In this document: positions 40,943-49,323 of the stretch, piece after piece
Position numbering within the stretch: position 1 is the first letter of the stretch
Layout of the letters: every line of letters begins with the position of its first letter
Origin: RPQJ01 sp963846315
GTDB taxonomy: Bacteria > Pseudomonadota > Gammaproteobacteria > Steroidobacterales > Steroidobacteraceae
Assembly (NCBI GenBank): GCA_963846315.1
Contig: CAWJVM010000017.1
Location: forward strand, 1-64,000
DNA length: 64,000 bases
Direction of reading: 5' to 3'
Program-made: the position numbers and the translations under genes
Notes under the pieces: model-generated
The model's database searches: none
What the model saw: the letters and a program-made list of their open reading frames with translations, nothing else
Told to the model about the DNA's origin: nothing

Positions 40943-42589
40943 ATGAAGCTGCAATCCGTCGCCTGCATCACCGCCGTCACCGCACTCCTGCTGGCCGGCT
41001 GCGACCGCCGTAAGGACGAACCACCGCCCCCGCCGGCGCCCCAGTCGGCATCGCAGACAGCCGATGTCGCCCACGCAGCCGCGGGCGCCAGCCACCTGCC
41101 GCCCGGCATCGAGTGGTTCGGCGGCGACGTCGACGCGGCGTTTGCCGCGGCCAAGGCCGCCAACAAGCCGGTGTTCCTGTATTGGGGCGCCGAGTGGTGC
41201 CCGCCCTGTGCGCAGATCAAGACGACGATCTTCAGCAAGCGCGAGTTCCAGGAACGCTCACGCCTGTTCGTGCCCGTCTACCTCGACGGCGACACGCCCA
41301 GTGCGCAGAAGGACGGCGAGCGCTTCGGCGTGGTCGGCTACCCGACGATGATCCTGTTCAAGCCGGACGGGACGGAGATCACGCGGCTGCCGGGCGGCGT
41401 CGACGTTGCGCGCTATGCCAGGATCCTCGATGTCGCGCTCGCCGATGCGCGCCCCGTCAGCGAGATCCTCGCCGCCGCGCGCAGCGGCGGCACCGTCACG
41501 GCGAACGACTGGAGACTGCTGGCGTATTACTCGTGGGGCACCGACAACGGCCACGTGCTGCCGACCGACCAGGAACTGGCGACGTTCCGCGCGCTGGCGC
41601 GTCGCTGCCCTGCCGAACTGCCGGCCGAATGCGCGCGGTTTTTCTTCGACTACCTCGCCGCCGCTGCCGCGGCCGCGGAATCCGGGAAGCCAGCGCTTGA
41701 TGGCCTCGAGCGCGCCGATGCGCGCGGCAAGCTGCTGGCGCTGCTGTCATCGCCTGCGGTCCAGGCGGCGAACGTCGACAACCTGCTGTACGGAGCCAGG
41801 GACGCAATTGGCGTCCTGTCGAGTGACGGCACGCCGGAACGCACACAGCTGACGCGAGCCTGGCGCGATGCGCTCAGCCAGCTCGGCAGCGCTGCCCAAC
41901 CGCTGTCAGCGTCAGAGGAACTGCTGCGCGTTCGCGCGCGCGTGCTGCTCGCCAGGCTCGACGCGCCGGATGCACCGCTGTCACCTGCCCTGCTCGACGA
42001 GGCACGGCAGGCAGTTGCGCACGTCGATGCCGTCACGCCGGCGGGTTATCCGCGCCAGGCGGCTATCAACGCAGCCGCCAACCTGTACTGGGAAGCCGGC
42101 CTCGAAGCCGAGGCCAACACGCTGCTCACCGCGGAACTCGAAAAGTCGAGCTCGCCCTACTACTTCATGCTCGACCTCGCCGACCTCGCCAGGAAGGCGG
42201 GCCGTAAGCAGGAAGCGGTGGACTGGCTTGCTCGCGCGTACGCCGGCGCGAAGGGACCGGCCACTCGCTTCCAGTGGGGCTACAACTACCTGGTGGGCAT
42301 GCTCGAGATGACGCCCGAAGACGTGCAGGGCATCGAGCGTGCTGGTCTCTCGGTGCTCGGCGAGCTCGACGGCTCGCCCGACGCGTTCTACCAGCGCACG
42401 CGCATGCGGCTCGAGCAGCTCGACACGAAGCTGCTGGAATGGGGCCAGACCGGCGCAGCGGCGAAGGTGATCGACACCCTGCGCGCACGCACGAGTGAAA
42501 TCTGTCGCAAGCTGCCGGAGAAGGACGCCGGTCGCACGAACTGCGAGAAATTCCTCACGGCGCAAGCGCGACCCACTCAGGCCGCGTGA
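40943..42589 (+). CDS. Thioredoxin-domain lipoprotein with helical repeat C-terminus
   Basis: A 548-residue exported lipoprotein: the signal peptide ends in LLLAGC with Cys20 lipidated, followed by a proline-rich linker. A thioredoxin-fold domain (~55-165) has the redox motif WCPPC (C86, C89) and the cis-proline GVVGYPTMILF. The remaining ~380 residues are Ala/Leu-rich helices resembling TPR-type repeats (YPRQAAINAAANLYWEAGLE, MLDLADLARKAGRKQEAVDW). Such proteins may reduce or isomerise disulfides in the cell envelope; the CPPC motif suggests a reducing role. The partner is not evident. It follows hutI by 70 bp but is probably unrelated to it. Confidence 0.85.
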   Translation: MKLQSVACITAVTALLLAGCDRRKDEPPPPPAPQSASQTADVAHAAAGASHLPPGIEWFGGDVDAAFAAAKAANKPVFLYWGAEWCPPCAQIKTTIFSKREFQERSRLFVPVYLDGDTPSAQKDGERFGVVGYPTMILFKPDGTEITRLPGGVDVARYARILDVALADARPVSEILAAARSGGTVTANDWRLLAYYSWGTDNGHVLPTDQELATFRALARRCPAELPAECARFFFDYLAAAAAAAESGKPALDGLERADARGKLLALLSSPAVQAANVDNLLYGARDAIGVLSSDGTPERTQLTRAWRDALSQLGSAAQPLSASEELLRVRARVLLARLDAPDAPLSPALLDEARQAVAHVDAVTPAGYPRQAAINAAANLYWEAGLEAEANTLLTAELEKSSSPYYFMLDLADLARKAGRKQEAVDWLARAYAGAKGPATRFQWGYNYLVGMLEMTPEDVQGIERAGLSVLGELDGSPDAFYQRTRMRLEQLDTKLLEWGQTGAAAKVIDTLRARTSEICRKLPEKDAGRTNCEKFLTAQARPTQAA

Positions 42590-42740
42590 TCGCGTACAGC
42601 ACGGCCGCGCGCGGCGTCGGCTTGCCGTAAGTGATGTAGCGCATCACCTCCGGGTCCGCATCGAGCGCCACCAGCAGGTCGGCGTCCGCCGCAACGAATC
42701 GGCGCAGCCGCAGCCGCTCCGTCTCAAGTAGGATGTGCAT
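42555..42740 (-). pseudogene. N-terminal remnant of a GNAT acetyltransferase
   Basis: The frame MHILLETERLRLRRFVAADA followed by DLLVALDADPEVMRYITYG is the first ~45 residues of a RimJ/RimL-type acetyltransferase. It then continues for about 15 residues and stops inside the 3' end of the thioredoxin-like gene. The acetyl-CoA-binding part is missing, so the gene is truncated by a deletion or rearrangement whose breakpoint now forms the end of its neighbour. It is divergent from the threonine aldolase gene. It is only moderately similar to the intact GNAT at 5078. Confidence 0.7.
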
Positions 42741-42766
42741 GGTCACCACTCAACTCACGCGTCCCC

Positions 42767-43804
42767 ATGAGCGTCGAAGTCTACGATTTCCGCAGCGACA
42801 ACGTCGGTGGCGTCGCGCCTGAACTGCTCGAAGCCATGGTGGCTGCGAACTCTGGCGCGGCCGCCCCGTACGGCGACGACGATTTCACGCGGGCCATGAC
42901 CATGCGGTTTCGCGGTGCGTTCGAACATGAAGGATTAACGGCGTTTCCGCTGGCAACCGGCACGGGCGCGAATTGCGTCGCGCTCGCCTGCCTCGCCAAT
43001 CCGTACGGCGCGATCTACTGCCACGAGACGGCGCACATCAATGTCTACGAATGCGGTGCACCCGAGCATTTCACAGGCGCGAAGCTCGTGGGACTCACCG
43101 GCCCGGGGTACAAGCTGCAAGCGGCCGCACTGGAAGCGGCGTTGGCGCTCGCCGGCCGCGGCAACCCGACGCGCGTGCAGCCGTTCGCCCTCAACATCAC
43201 GCAGCCGACCGATTTCGGCACGCTGTATTCGCTCGCCGAACTGCGCGACCTGAGCGCGGTGGCGCATCGCCACGGCCTGCTGGTGCATCTCGACGGCGCA
43301 CGCTTCGCCAATGCCATCGCCGCGCTCGGCTGCACTCCGGCAGCAATGACCTGGCGCAATGGCATCGATGTCGTGTCGTTCGGTGCGACCAAGAATGGCG
43401 CCATGAACGCCGAGGCCGTGCTCGTGTTCGATCCCGCAATCGCCGCACGGATGCCATTCCTGATGAAGCGCGGCGGCCAGGTCGTGTCGAAGGCGCGTTT
43501 CCTGTCGGCCCAGCTCGACCGGTACCTCGCCGATGACCGCTGGCTCGAGCGTGCGCAGCAAGCCAATGCGAACGCCGCCGGTCTCGCGCAGCGGCTGCTG
43601 TCGATCCGCGGCGTCGAGTTGCTCGGCCAGGTCGAGATCAACATGTTGTTCGCTCGGCTGCCCGATGCCGCCGTGGCCGCGCTCGATCGCGGTCCGTTCC
43701 GCTATTACAAGCTCGGGCGCGACCAGCGCTTCGTCTGCCGCCACGACCAGGAACCCGCAGGCATGGACCTGCTCGTCTCGACCATCGAACGGGCACTCGC
43801 ATGA
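42767..43804 (+). CDS. Low-specificity threonine aldolase (beta-eliminating lyase family)
   Basis: A 345-residue PLP enzyme that splits L-threonine and L-allo-threonine into glycine and acetaldehyde. Family blocks are DFRSDNVGGVAPELLEAM, AAPYGDDDFTRAM, CHETAHINVYECGAPE, HLDGARFANAIAALG and the PLP lysine K209 in SFGATKNGAMNAEA. The C-terminal FRYYKLGRDQRFVCRHDQE is typical of the LtaE-like branch in proteobacteria. Its stop codon overlaps the start of the secretin-like gene (ATGA at 43801-43804), so they are translationally coupled. Threonine stereochemistry preference cannot be told from sequence. Confidence 0.9.
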   Translation: MSVEVYDFRSDNVGGVAPELLEAMVAANSGAAAPYGDDDFTRAMTMRFRGAFEHEGLTAFPLATGTGANCVALACLANPYGAIYCHETAHINVYECGAPEHFTGAKLVGLTGPGYKLQAAALEAALALAGRGNPTRVQPFALNITQPTDFGTLYSLAELRDLSAVAHRHGLLVHLDGARFANAIAALGCTPAAMTWRNGIDVVSFGATKNGAMNAEAVLVFDPAIAARMPFLMKRGGQVVSKARFLSAQLDRYLADDRWLERAQQANANAAGLAQRLLSIRGVELLGQVEINMLFARLPDAAVAALDRGPFRYYKLGRDQRFVCRHDQEPAGMDLLVSTIERALA

Positions 43805-44664
43805 GACGCGCACTGCGACGTGCAATCATGTCTCTCGCACTGTGTGCCGGACTGCTGGGCGCGATTCAGGGGGCAATCCGGGTCGTCCACGCGGATTCAC
43901 TCGAAACGATCCCGTTGCACTACCGCATGGCGGAAGACCTGTTGCCGATCCTGCTGCCGCTGCTGCCGCAGGGCTCGGCGATCACTGGTTCCGGCGCCGT
44001 GCTGTTCGTACGCACGGATAGGGCGACCCTCCAGCAGCTGCGCGAAGTCGTCGCGAGCCTCGACCGTGCGCCACGCCAGCTGCTGATCACCGTCGGCCAG
44101 GGCATGAATACTCAGGGCCGCGGCACGTCGGTGCGCGGCTCCGGCACCCTCGGTTCGGGTGACGTGCAGGTGGGTGTCAATCGGCCGCCCGCACCCGACG
44201 CCGGCGGCCAGGTCGTCATTCGCAATGGCACAGCGAGCGACGGCGTGCACAACGTCTCGAGCGTGCGTGCACTCGAAGGCAACGAGACCTACGTCGCTGT
44301 CGGGCAGTCGCAGCCGTTCACGTCCACGACCGTCTCGGGAGGCGGGTTCCACCCGCCCGTCGTCTCGCAATCGACCGAGTTCCGTGCCGTCCAGACGGGG
44401 TTCTACGCCACGCCGCGCGTCACGGGAGACCGTGTGACGCTCCAGATTTCGCCGCGTCAGCAACGACTTACAGGCGATGGCTCGCAGGCCCCCGTGACCA
44501 CGGGCAACCTGACTACGACGGTGACGGGCAGGCTCGGCGAATGGATCCCGCTGGGCGGCACTGTCGACAGCGCGGCGGGCTCACACACCGGACTGGTCAC
44601 CCGAGGCAGCCGGTCGGAATTGACGCAGTACACAGCCTGGGTCAAGGTGGAAGAAGTCCCCTGA
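43801..44664 (+). CDS. Short secretin-domain protein
   Basis: A 287-residue exported protein with a signal peptide (to about residue 32). An N1-like secretin domain follows (IPLHYRMAEDLLPILLPLLP, then LQQLREVVASLDRAPRQLLI), then a Gly/Ser/Asn-rich middle part, and a C-terminal section resembling the secretin fold: TYVAVGQSQPF, GFYATPRVTGDRVTLQISP and LGEWIPLGG. It has only one N domain and is far smaller than type II/III or pilus secretins (500-750 residues), so it is unlikely to be a complete secretion channel. Coupled to the threonine aldolase gene and 35 bp upstream of the ThiF-like gene. Role unknown. Confidence 0.8.
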   Translation: MRRALRRAIMSLALCAGLLGAIQGAIRVVHADSLETIPLHYRMAEDLLPILLPLLPQGSAITGSGAVLFVRTDRATLQQLREVVASLDRAPRQLLITVGQGMNTQGRGTSVRGSGTLGSGDVQVGVNRPPAPDAGGQVVIRNGTASDGVHNVSSVRALEGNETYVAVGQSQPFTSTTVSGGGFHPPVVSQSTEFRAVQTGFYATPRVTGDRVTLQISPRQQRLTGDGSQAPVTTGNLTTTVTGRLGEWIPLGGTVDSAAGSHTGLVTRGSRSELTQYTAWVKVEEVP

Positions 44665-44699
44665 TTGCACGCGGCATTTCGCCTGAACCCAAAGACAGT

Positions 44700-45644
44700 A
44701 TGGCGACCGAACCGAACCACAAATTGCCACTGGACGGCCTGACCATCGCGGTCGTGGGTGCGGGCCGAATCGGCTCAGAACTCATCCGTAATCTCGGCCT
44801 GATGGGCGTCGGACGCATCGACGTGTTCGAGCGCGATCGTCACGCTGCCGATCCCTTGCGCAACCGTTACACCGTGCACGACGGCGACTTCTGGGACACG
44901 CTCACGCTGGCCCGCCTGCAAACCTATGACTTCGCCGCCTGCACCATCGACGAACACGCGGCCCGGCTGCGCATGAATCACAAGTGCCTGGTCGCCAACG
45001 TCAACCTGGTCCAGGCCTGGACGGAAGGCTCGCTCGCGATCGTCGGCGCCTATCCTTTCGGTGCGCTGACCGAGTCCGCCTGTTTCGAATGCGAAGCGGC
45101 GCGCACTCGCGTGCCGCTGCCCATCGCCACGCTCAAGCTCTCGGTGGATGCAGCACCAGCGACCCCCGCCACCCGGATTGCCACGGCCAGCGTCGCAGGA
45201 GCATTGGCCGCTGCCTTGGTCGCGCGCATTGCTGCCGGGTCGCACGGCGCGGTGGCACGTCGCGCCACGCTCGACGCCACGCTAGGCCAGGGTTCGTCGT
45301 TCGAGATCCGGCGCGACCCGCACTGCCCGCGTTGCCAGTCGTTGCAGCGACCGGTGCCGATCGTGCAGGCGCGCAATCGCTGGGAGATCCCGGCCGCGGT
45401 GGCGCAGATGTGTCCCGGGATGCTGAACCAGCGGCTGCAACTCAGCGACGACATCGAGGGGCTGCCGGTGGAAGCGTGCTGCGTGCGCGAACTGGCCGCG
45501 CGTTTTCACGGTGGTCCGGTCCCGGCCAAGTTCGCGCTGACGGAGTTCGGCGGCCGGACCGTCTGCCTCGACTTCGAGGAGTACGAGCCCGAGGCGGCGC
45601 CCGCGGAGTCGCGAGCCGCGGCCCACCGTCACCCCGCCAACTGA
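44700..45644 (+). CDS. ThiF/E1-like protein with zinc-binding CxxC pairs
   Basis: A 314-residue protein that opens with a Rossmann nucleotide-binding LTIAVVGAGRIGSELIRNLG of the ThiF/MoeB/E1 superfamily. Two CxxC pairs, CFEC (~residue 129) and CPRC (~residue 212), correspond to the structural zinc site of that family. The DFDxVxxSNLxRQ segment that contacts ATP in ThiF is degenerate here (VFERDRHAADPLRNRY), so adenylating activity is in doubt. No sulfur carrier or ubiquitin-like partner gene is nearby. The C-terminal VCLDFEEYEPE is unfamiliar. Start at ATG 44700. It may be co-transcribed with the aldolase and secretin-like genes. Confidence 0.72.
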   Translation: MATEPNHKLPLDGLTIAVVGAGRIGSELIRNLGLMGVGRIDVFERDRHAADPLRNRYTVHDGDFWDTLTLARLQTYDFAACTIDEHAARLRMNHKCLVANVNLVQAWTEGSLAIVGAYPFGALTESACFECEAARTRVPLPIATLKLSVDAAPATPATRIATASVAGALAAALVARIAAGSHGAVARRATLDATLGQGSSFEIRRDPHCPRCQSLQRPVPIVQARNRWEIPAAVAQMCPGMLNQRLQLSDDIEGLPVEACCVRELAARFHGGPVPAKFALTEFGGRTVCLDFEEYEPEAAPAESRAAAHRHPAN

Positions 45645-45647
45645 GCG

Positions 45648-46181
45648 TCAGGGTTGCGCAGGCGGTGACGCAGCAGGCGGTGCAGGTGCAGCCGCCGGCT
45701 GGACACTGAGTCCCGACGACGGCGTGACCGGCTGCGGCGCACTGATCAGCTCGAACCGGTCCGCAAAGTAGCCGGTTTCGCCGAAACACGTGGTCGGCAG
45801 GCCACGGTGCTCCCTGTAGTGAATCCGCAGCTGCTGCCCGACTGCCTTGTGCAATTGCTCGGCGACGGCCGGGTCACGCACGCTGAAATACCAGATCTGC
45901 GGCGCGACGCCGCCCACGACGTATTGCGCGAGTTCCCCTTCATACGTCTTGCAGATCCAGCCGCGCTTCGAGAACTTCTGCAGCACTCCGGCACGCTCGC
46001 CTTCGGAGTAGCTCCACCACAGCATGAACAGCGTATAGAGGCCAATCAGGACCAGTGCGCCGACCAGGCTGCTCCAGAAGAACGACTTGAAGCTGCGGCG
46101 CGGCGGCTTGACCGGTGGCGACGGTGACGTCGCTGCAGGGTGGCTGGTCGATGAACTGGCGGTGGCGGGCGTTGCGGCCAT
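45648..46181 (-). CDS. Single-pass membrane protein, conserved hypothetical (177 aa)
   Basis: A Pro/Ser/Thr-rich N-terminal cytoplasmic part precedes one membrane helix (SSLVGALVLIGLYTLFMLWW, ~39-58). The periplasmic part has YSEGERAGVLQKFSKRGWIC followed by KTYEGELAQ, a block I recall from widespread gammaproteobacterial proteins without known function, and a C-terminal TTCFGETGYFADRFELI. Two cysteines may form a disulfide. The tail is low-complexity Pro/Ala. It converges with the ThiF-like gene, three bases away, and lies 17 bp downstream of the hydrolase gene on the same strand. Confidence 0.78.
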   Translation of the reverse strand: MAATPATASSSTSHPAATSPSPPVKPPRRSFKSFFWSSLVGALVLIGLYTLFMLWWSYSEGERAGVLQKFSKRGWICKTYEGELAQYVVGGVAPQIWYFSVRDPAVAEQLHKAVGQQLRIHYREHRGLPTTCFGETGYFADRFELISAPQPVTPSSGLSVQPAAAPAPPAASPPAQP

Positions 46182-46198
46182 GGTCGGTCCCCTGTGCT

Positions 46199-47665
46199 TT
46201 AAGGCGTGTCCGCCGTGAAGGCAGCGATCCGCTCGACGACGTAGGAATGAAACGGGTTGCTGCGCTGGCGGGTCAGCATCCAGTTAGGGACATTCAGCAC
46301 GCCGTTCTCGCCGCGGATCTCGAGCCTGCCCAATTGGATGTGACGGTCCGTCGCCGAGGCCGCGTAGCCATACAGCGGATCGTCGGGCGGAAACGGCAAC
46401 GCCACGTGCGACAACGAAAAGACGTTGCGGGGCCAGGCAAGGTTCAGCGGTCTTTCCGTCGTCGGCGCTCCGAGCGCGGGTGACCGCCGCTCCAGCACCT
46501 GCAGCGTGTCCGTCGAGGCGTTGCTGATCAATGTCAGTGCGAACGGGCGCCTGGCCTGTGCCAGCAACCGACGCGTGAGGGGTGCGGGATCGGCGATCAG
46601 CATCGGTTGCACGATCGACAATCGATTGACGTCGAACAGCACGAGTTCGTGACCGTCGGGCGCGAGCCGGCTGAGCAGCGAATCGATGACGGCAGACGCT
46701 TGCACGGTGGAATCGACGGTGGAAACAAAGGCCAGGATCGGCGGCATGCCGCGCAGCGGGCCCTGGCTCGAGCTCGCAGCCAGGCGACGCGTGAGGCGGC
46801 TGGTGAACTGCTGCGTTACGCCGGCCGCGTTGAAGCTGAACGACTGGTACTTGTACGGGTCGACTTCCAGTGCGATGAGCTGCCACGCGGCGCGTCCGAA
46901 GCCCTGCAGGTCAGACAGGCCCGTGCGGATGCGGCCGATGGCCGCGAGCCGGGTGATGCCGATCGCGGGCGAGATCAGCACCAGCCCCGCGGGTCGCGGC
47001 AAGGTGAGGTCCGTCGTCGCGTCGAGCGCGTAGCTGACGGCCAGCGCGGCGCCGTTGGAATACCCGATCACGTGGATCGGCTTCGCTGCACCCAGGGAGG
47101 CGCGCAGGTCACGCATCGCAAGCTGCGTCGCCGCTTCGAGGTCGGCCGCCTTGAACGTCACCAACCCCGATGGCGCGGTACCGTGCCCCGGTAAGCGCAG
47201 GCCTACGACCCGATACCCGCGCGCGGCCAGCGCGCGACCGAAACTGCGCAAGCTGTACGGCGAATCGGTCAGGCCATGCAGCAACAGCACGCCGCCGATG
47301 GGTTCGCCTGCAGGTTGCAGGATGTAGGTGCGGTTCCAGTTGAACGCCCAGACGTTCGGATCGCTGCGACTGCCAGGATAGAACCGGTTGTATGGCGACC
47401 GGTCGGTGTCTCCCAGTTGCCCTGCAATTTCAGCCCGGACTTGGTCCAGAAGCAGCCGCTCGCGCGCGCGGTATTGCGCAAGTGTCGTGATGCGCCCTGC
47501 GGAGTAGTCGGACGCGGTGAATTCGGTGGTGAGACGCGCGCGGTGCCAGGGCTTCAGTTCGGGCCCGGCCCACAGGAAATGCAGGTAAAACCCGAAGCCG
47601 ACCAGCAACAACGCTGTCAGTGTCGAGCTTGCCGTGCGGCCCAGCCAGCGCAGTGCTGCGCGCAT
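46199..47665 (-). CDS. Membrane-anchored alpha/beta hydrolase
   Basis: A 488-residue protein with one N-terminal membrane helix or uncleaved signal (residues ~13-32) and an alpha/beta-hydrolase domain. The oxyanion motif GVLLLHGLTDSP lies at ~125-136 and the nucleophile elbow GYSNG has S203. The conserved LPGHG is at 159-163. The C-terminal half carries the remaining acid (FVSTVDSTVQ) and histidine (NPFHSYV near the end). The substrate is unknown; lipase or esterase activity at the inner membrane's periplasmic side is a reasonable guess. Start at ATG 47665. Confidence 0.85.
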   Translation of the reverse strand: MRAALRWLGRTASSTLTALLLVGFGFYLHFLWAGPELKPWHRARLTTEFTASDYSAGRITTLAQYRARERLLLDQVRAEIAGQLGDTDRSPYNRFYPGSRSDPNVWAFNWNRTYILQPAGEPIGGVLLLHGLTDSPYSLRSFGRALAARGYRVVGLRLPGHGTAPSGLVTFKAADLEAATQLAMRDLRASLGAAKPIHVIGYSNGAALAVSYALDATTDLTLPRPAGLVLISPAIGITRLAAIGRIRTGLSDLQGFGRAAWQLIALEVDPYKYQSFSFNAAGVTQQFTSRLTRRLAASSSQGPLRGMPPILAFVSTVDSTVQASAVIDSLLSRLAPDGHELVLFDVNRLSIVQPMLIADPAPLTRRLLAQARRPFALTLISNASTDTLQVLERRSPALGAPTTERPLNLAWPRNVFSLSHVALPFPPDDPLYGYAASATDRHIQLGRLEIRGENGVLNVPNWMLTRQRSNPFHSYVVERIAAFTADTP

Positions 47666-47816
47666 GAATCTGTTCCCCTGCGTTCCCGGAATCGGTCCAG
47701 CGAATCATAGTCGGTTTGGCGCGCGTCTCGTAAAACCCGAATGGTCGGGGGTGGCATAAGGCGCGAGCATTCAGTTCGTTATCCAGGGTCGCCCCGGTGG
47801 GCGCGACGATCGGGAG

Positions 47817-48731
47817 ATGGAACGAATCACGGCAGCAGAGGCTGAAGCCACGGTAACGACCGGCGCTTCGCCAGTATCCGGCTCGCATGCGCTCGAATTT
47901 TCCGACCGCCTGCGTGAAGCCGCGGACCTGTTGCACGCGCAGGGGGCCAATCCCTATCGGGTGGCGGCGTATCGCAAGGCCGCCGACACGATCAGGCGCT
48001 TGCCCGCCGCCGAGGTCGTGGCGCTCGTCGATCGCGAAGGCGTCGAAGGCCTCGATCGCCTGCCGCACGTCGGGCGCGGCATCGCCACCGCGATCGTCGA
48101 AATGGTCCGCACCGGTCACTGGTCGCAGCTCGAACGTCTGCGCGGCACGTGTGATCCCGTCGCCTTGTTCACCGTAGTGCCTGGACTCGGGCACCGCCTC
48201 GCGGAGCGCATTCACGAAGAGCTGCACCTCGACACGCTGGAAGGGCTCGAACTCGCCGCGCATGACGGCAGGCTGGAGAATGTGCCGGGTGTCGGGCCGC
48301 GTCGCGCCGCAGCGATCCGTGCCAACCTGCACGCGATGCTCGTTCGCGGTCGTGACTTCGGCACCCCGCCGTCCGCCGCCCTTGGCCCCGTGCCCTCTGT
48401 CGGAGCACTGCTGGCCATCGATCGCCTGTACCGCGAGCAGGCGACCGCCGACACGCTGCCGACCATCGCGCCGATACGATTCAACCCCTCGCAGGAAGCG
48501 TGGTTGCCAGTGTTGCACGCGGAACGCGATGGCTGGCAGTTCACCGCACTGTTCTCGAATACGGCCCAGGCGCACCAGCTGAAGCGGACCCGGGACTGGG
48601 TGCGGATCTTCCACTACGACTCGGAGAACTCCGAGGGTCAGCACACCGTGGTCACCGAGACTCACGGAGCGCTCGCCGGCAAGCGGGTCGTGCGCGGACG
48701 CGAGACCGAATGTCGCGCGCACTACGCCTGA
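47817..48731 (+). CDS. Helix-hairpin-helix protein related to DNA polymerase X N-terminus
   Basis: A 304-residue DNA-binding protein. Residues ~28-170 match the 8-kDa and HhH region of family X polymerases: FSDRLREAADLLHAQGANPY, LPHVGRGIATAIVEMVRTGH, VPGLGHRLAERIHEE and VPGVGPRRAAAIRANL are successive HhH motifs. The polymerase palm and PHP domains are absent. The C-terminal 130 residues are of unknown type (FTALFSNTAQAHQLKRTRDW). It may recognise gaps or branched DNA, but no enzymatic site is visible. Stand-alone proteins of this plan are annotated simply as HhH-containing. Start at ATG 47817 with GGGAG immediately upstream. Confidence 0.82.
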   Translation: MERITAAEAEATVTTGASPVSGSHALEFSDRLREAADLLHAQGANPYRVAAYRKAADTIRRLPAAEVVALVDREGVEGLDRLPHVGRGIATAIVEMVRTGHWSQLERLRGTCDPVALFTVVPGLGHRLAERIHEELHLDTLEGLELAAHDGRLENVPGVGPRRAAAIRANLHAMLVRGRDFGTPPSAALGPVPSVGALLAIDRLYREQATADTLPTIAPIRFNPSQEAWLPVLHAERDGWQFTALFSNTAQAHQLKRTRDWVRIFHYDSENSEGQHTVVTETHGALAGKRVVRGRETECRAHYA

Positions 48732-48744
48732 AGCCGCGACGACC

Positions 48745-49314
48745 TCATCGCGACGGCGGTTTGAGGCGCGGAACGTCACCCGGTCCGTCCGGGTACAGCC
48801 GTCCCGCACCGGCGAAGCGCTCGCGATAATACGGCTCGTCCAGGCTCGCCTCACCCACGTTCCTGCCCGACTGCGGCGCGTGCACGAAGCGGCGCTGCCC
48901 CGTATAGATGCCGACGTGTGTCACTTCCCGACTGCCCGGGACGAGGCGGAAAAAGACCAGGTCGCCCGCGCGCAACGAATCCGGATCGACCTTGCGTGCG
49001 GCGGCGAACTGCGCCGCTGCCGTGCGCGGCACGCCGATGCCTTCGCGTGCATGCACGTAACTGACGAGGCCGCTGCAGTCGAAGCCGCGAGCGGGATCCG
49101 CACCGCCGTAACGGTAAGCGGCGCCCACCTGTGCCAGCGCCTGTCGTGCAATCACGGTCCCCGTACCCGGTGGCGAGGTCGATGACGACTCACTGGCCGC
49201 GGGTTCCGCTGGCATGCCCGGTCGAAACGGCGCACACGCCGTGACCAGTAACGCCATCGCCAGCAGCACCATGAGCTGCATCAGCGTGCGGCATCGTCCG
49301 CGACCGTGGTTCAT
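48745..49314 (-). CDS. NlpC/P60 family lipoprotein, peptidoglycan endopeptidase
   Basis: A 189-residue lipoprotein (lipobox LVTAC, Cys27) with a C40 peptidase domain that cuts the stem peptide of peptidoglycan between D-Glu and the diamino acid. Catalytic residues are C80 (ARGFDCSGLV), H133 (VTHVGIYTG) and H145 (FVHAPQSG). The sequence before the cysteine, GAAYRYGGADP, is standard. Length and plan match E. coli Spr/NlpC. It lies 9 bp downstream of hrpB on the same strand, so a common transcript is likely. Confidence 0.92.
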   Translation of the reverse strand: MNHGRGRCRTLMQLMVLLAMALLVTACAPFRPGMPAEPAASESSSTSPPGTGTVIARQALAQVGAAYRYGGADPARGFDCSGLVSYVHAREGIGVPRTAAAQFAAARKVDPDSLRAGDLVFFRLVPGSREVTHVGIYTGQRRFVHAPQSGRNVGEASLDEPYYRERFAGAGRLYPDGPGDVPRLKPPSR

Positions 49315-49323
49315 TGCCCGACC

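Noticed and set aside
43801..44664. Type II, III or IV pilus secretin gene as part of a secretion system
   Set aside because: It has one N domain and a short C-terminal section, and no ATPase, platform or pilin gene is nearby.
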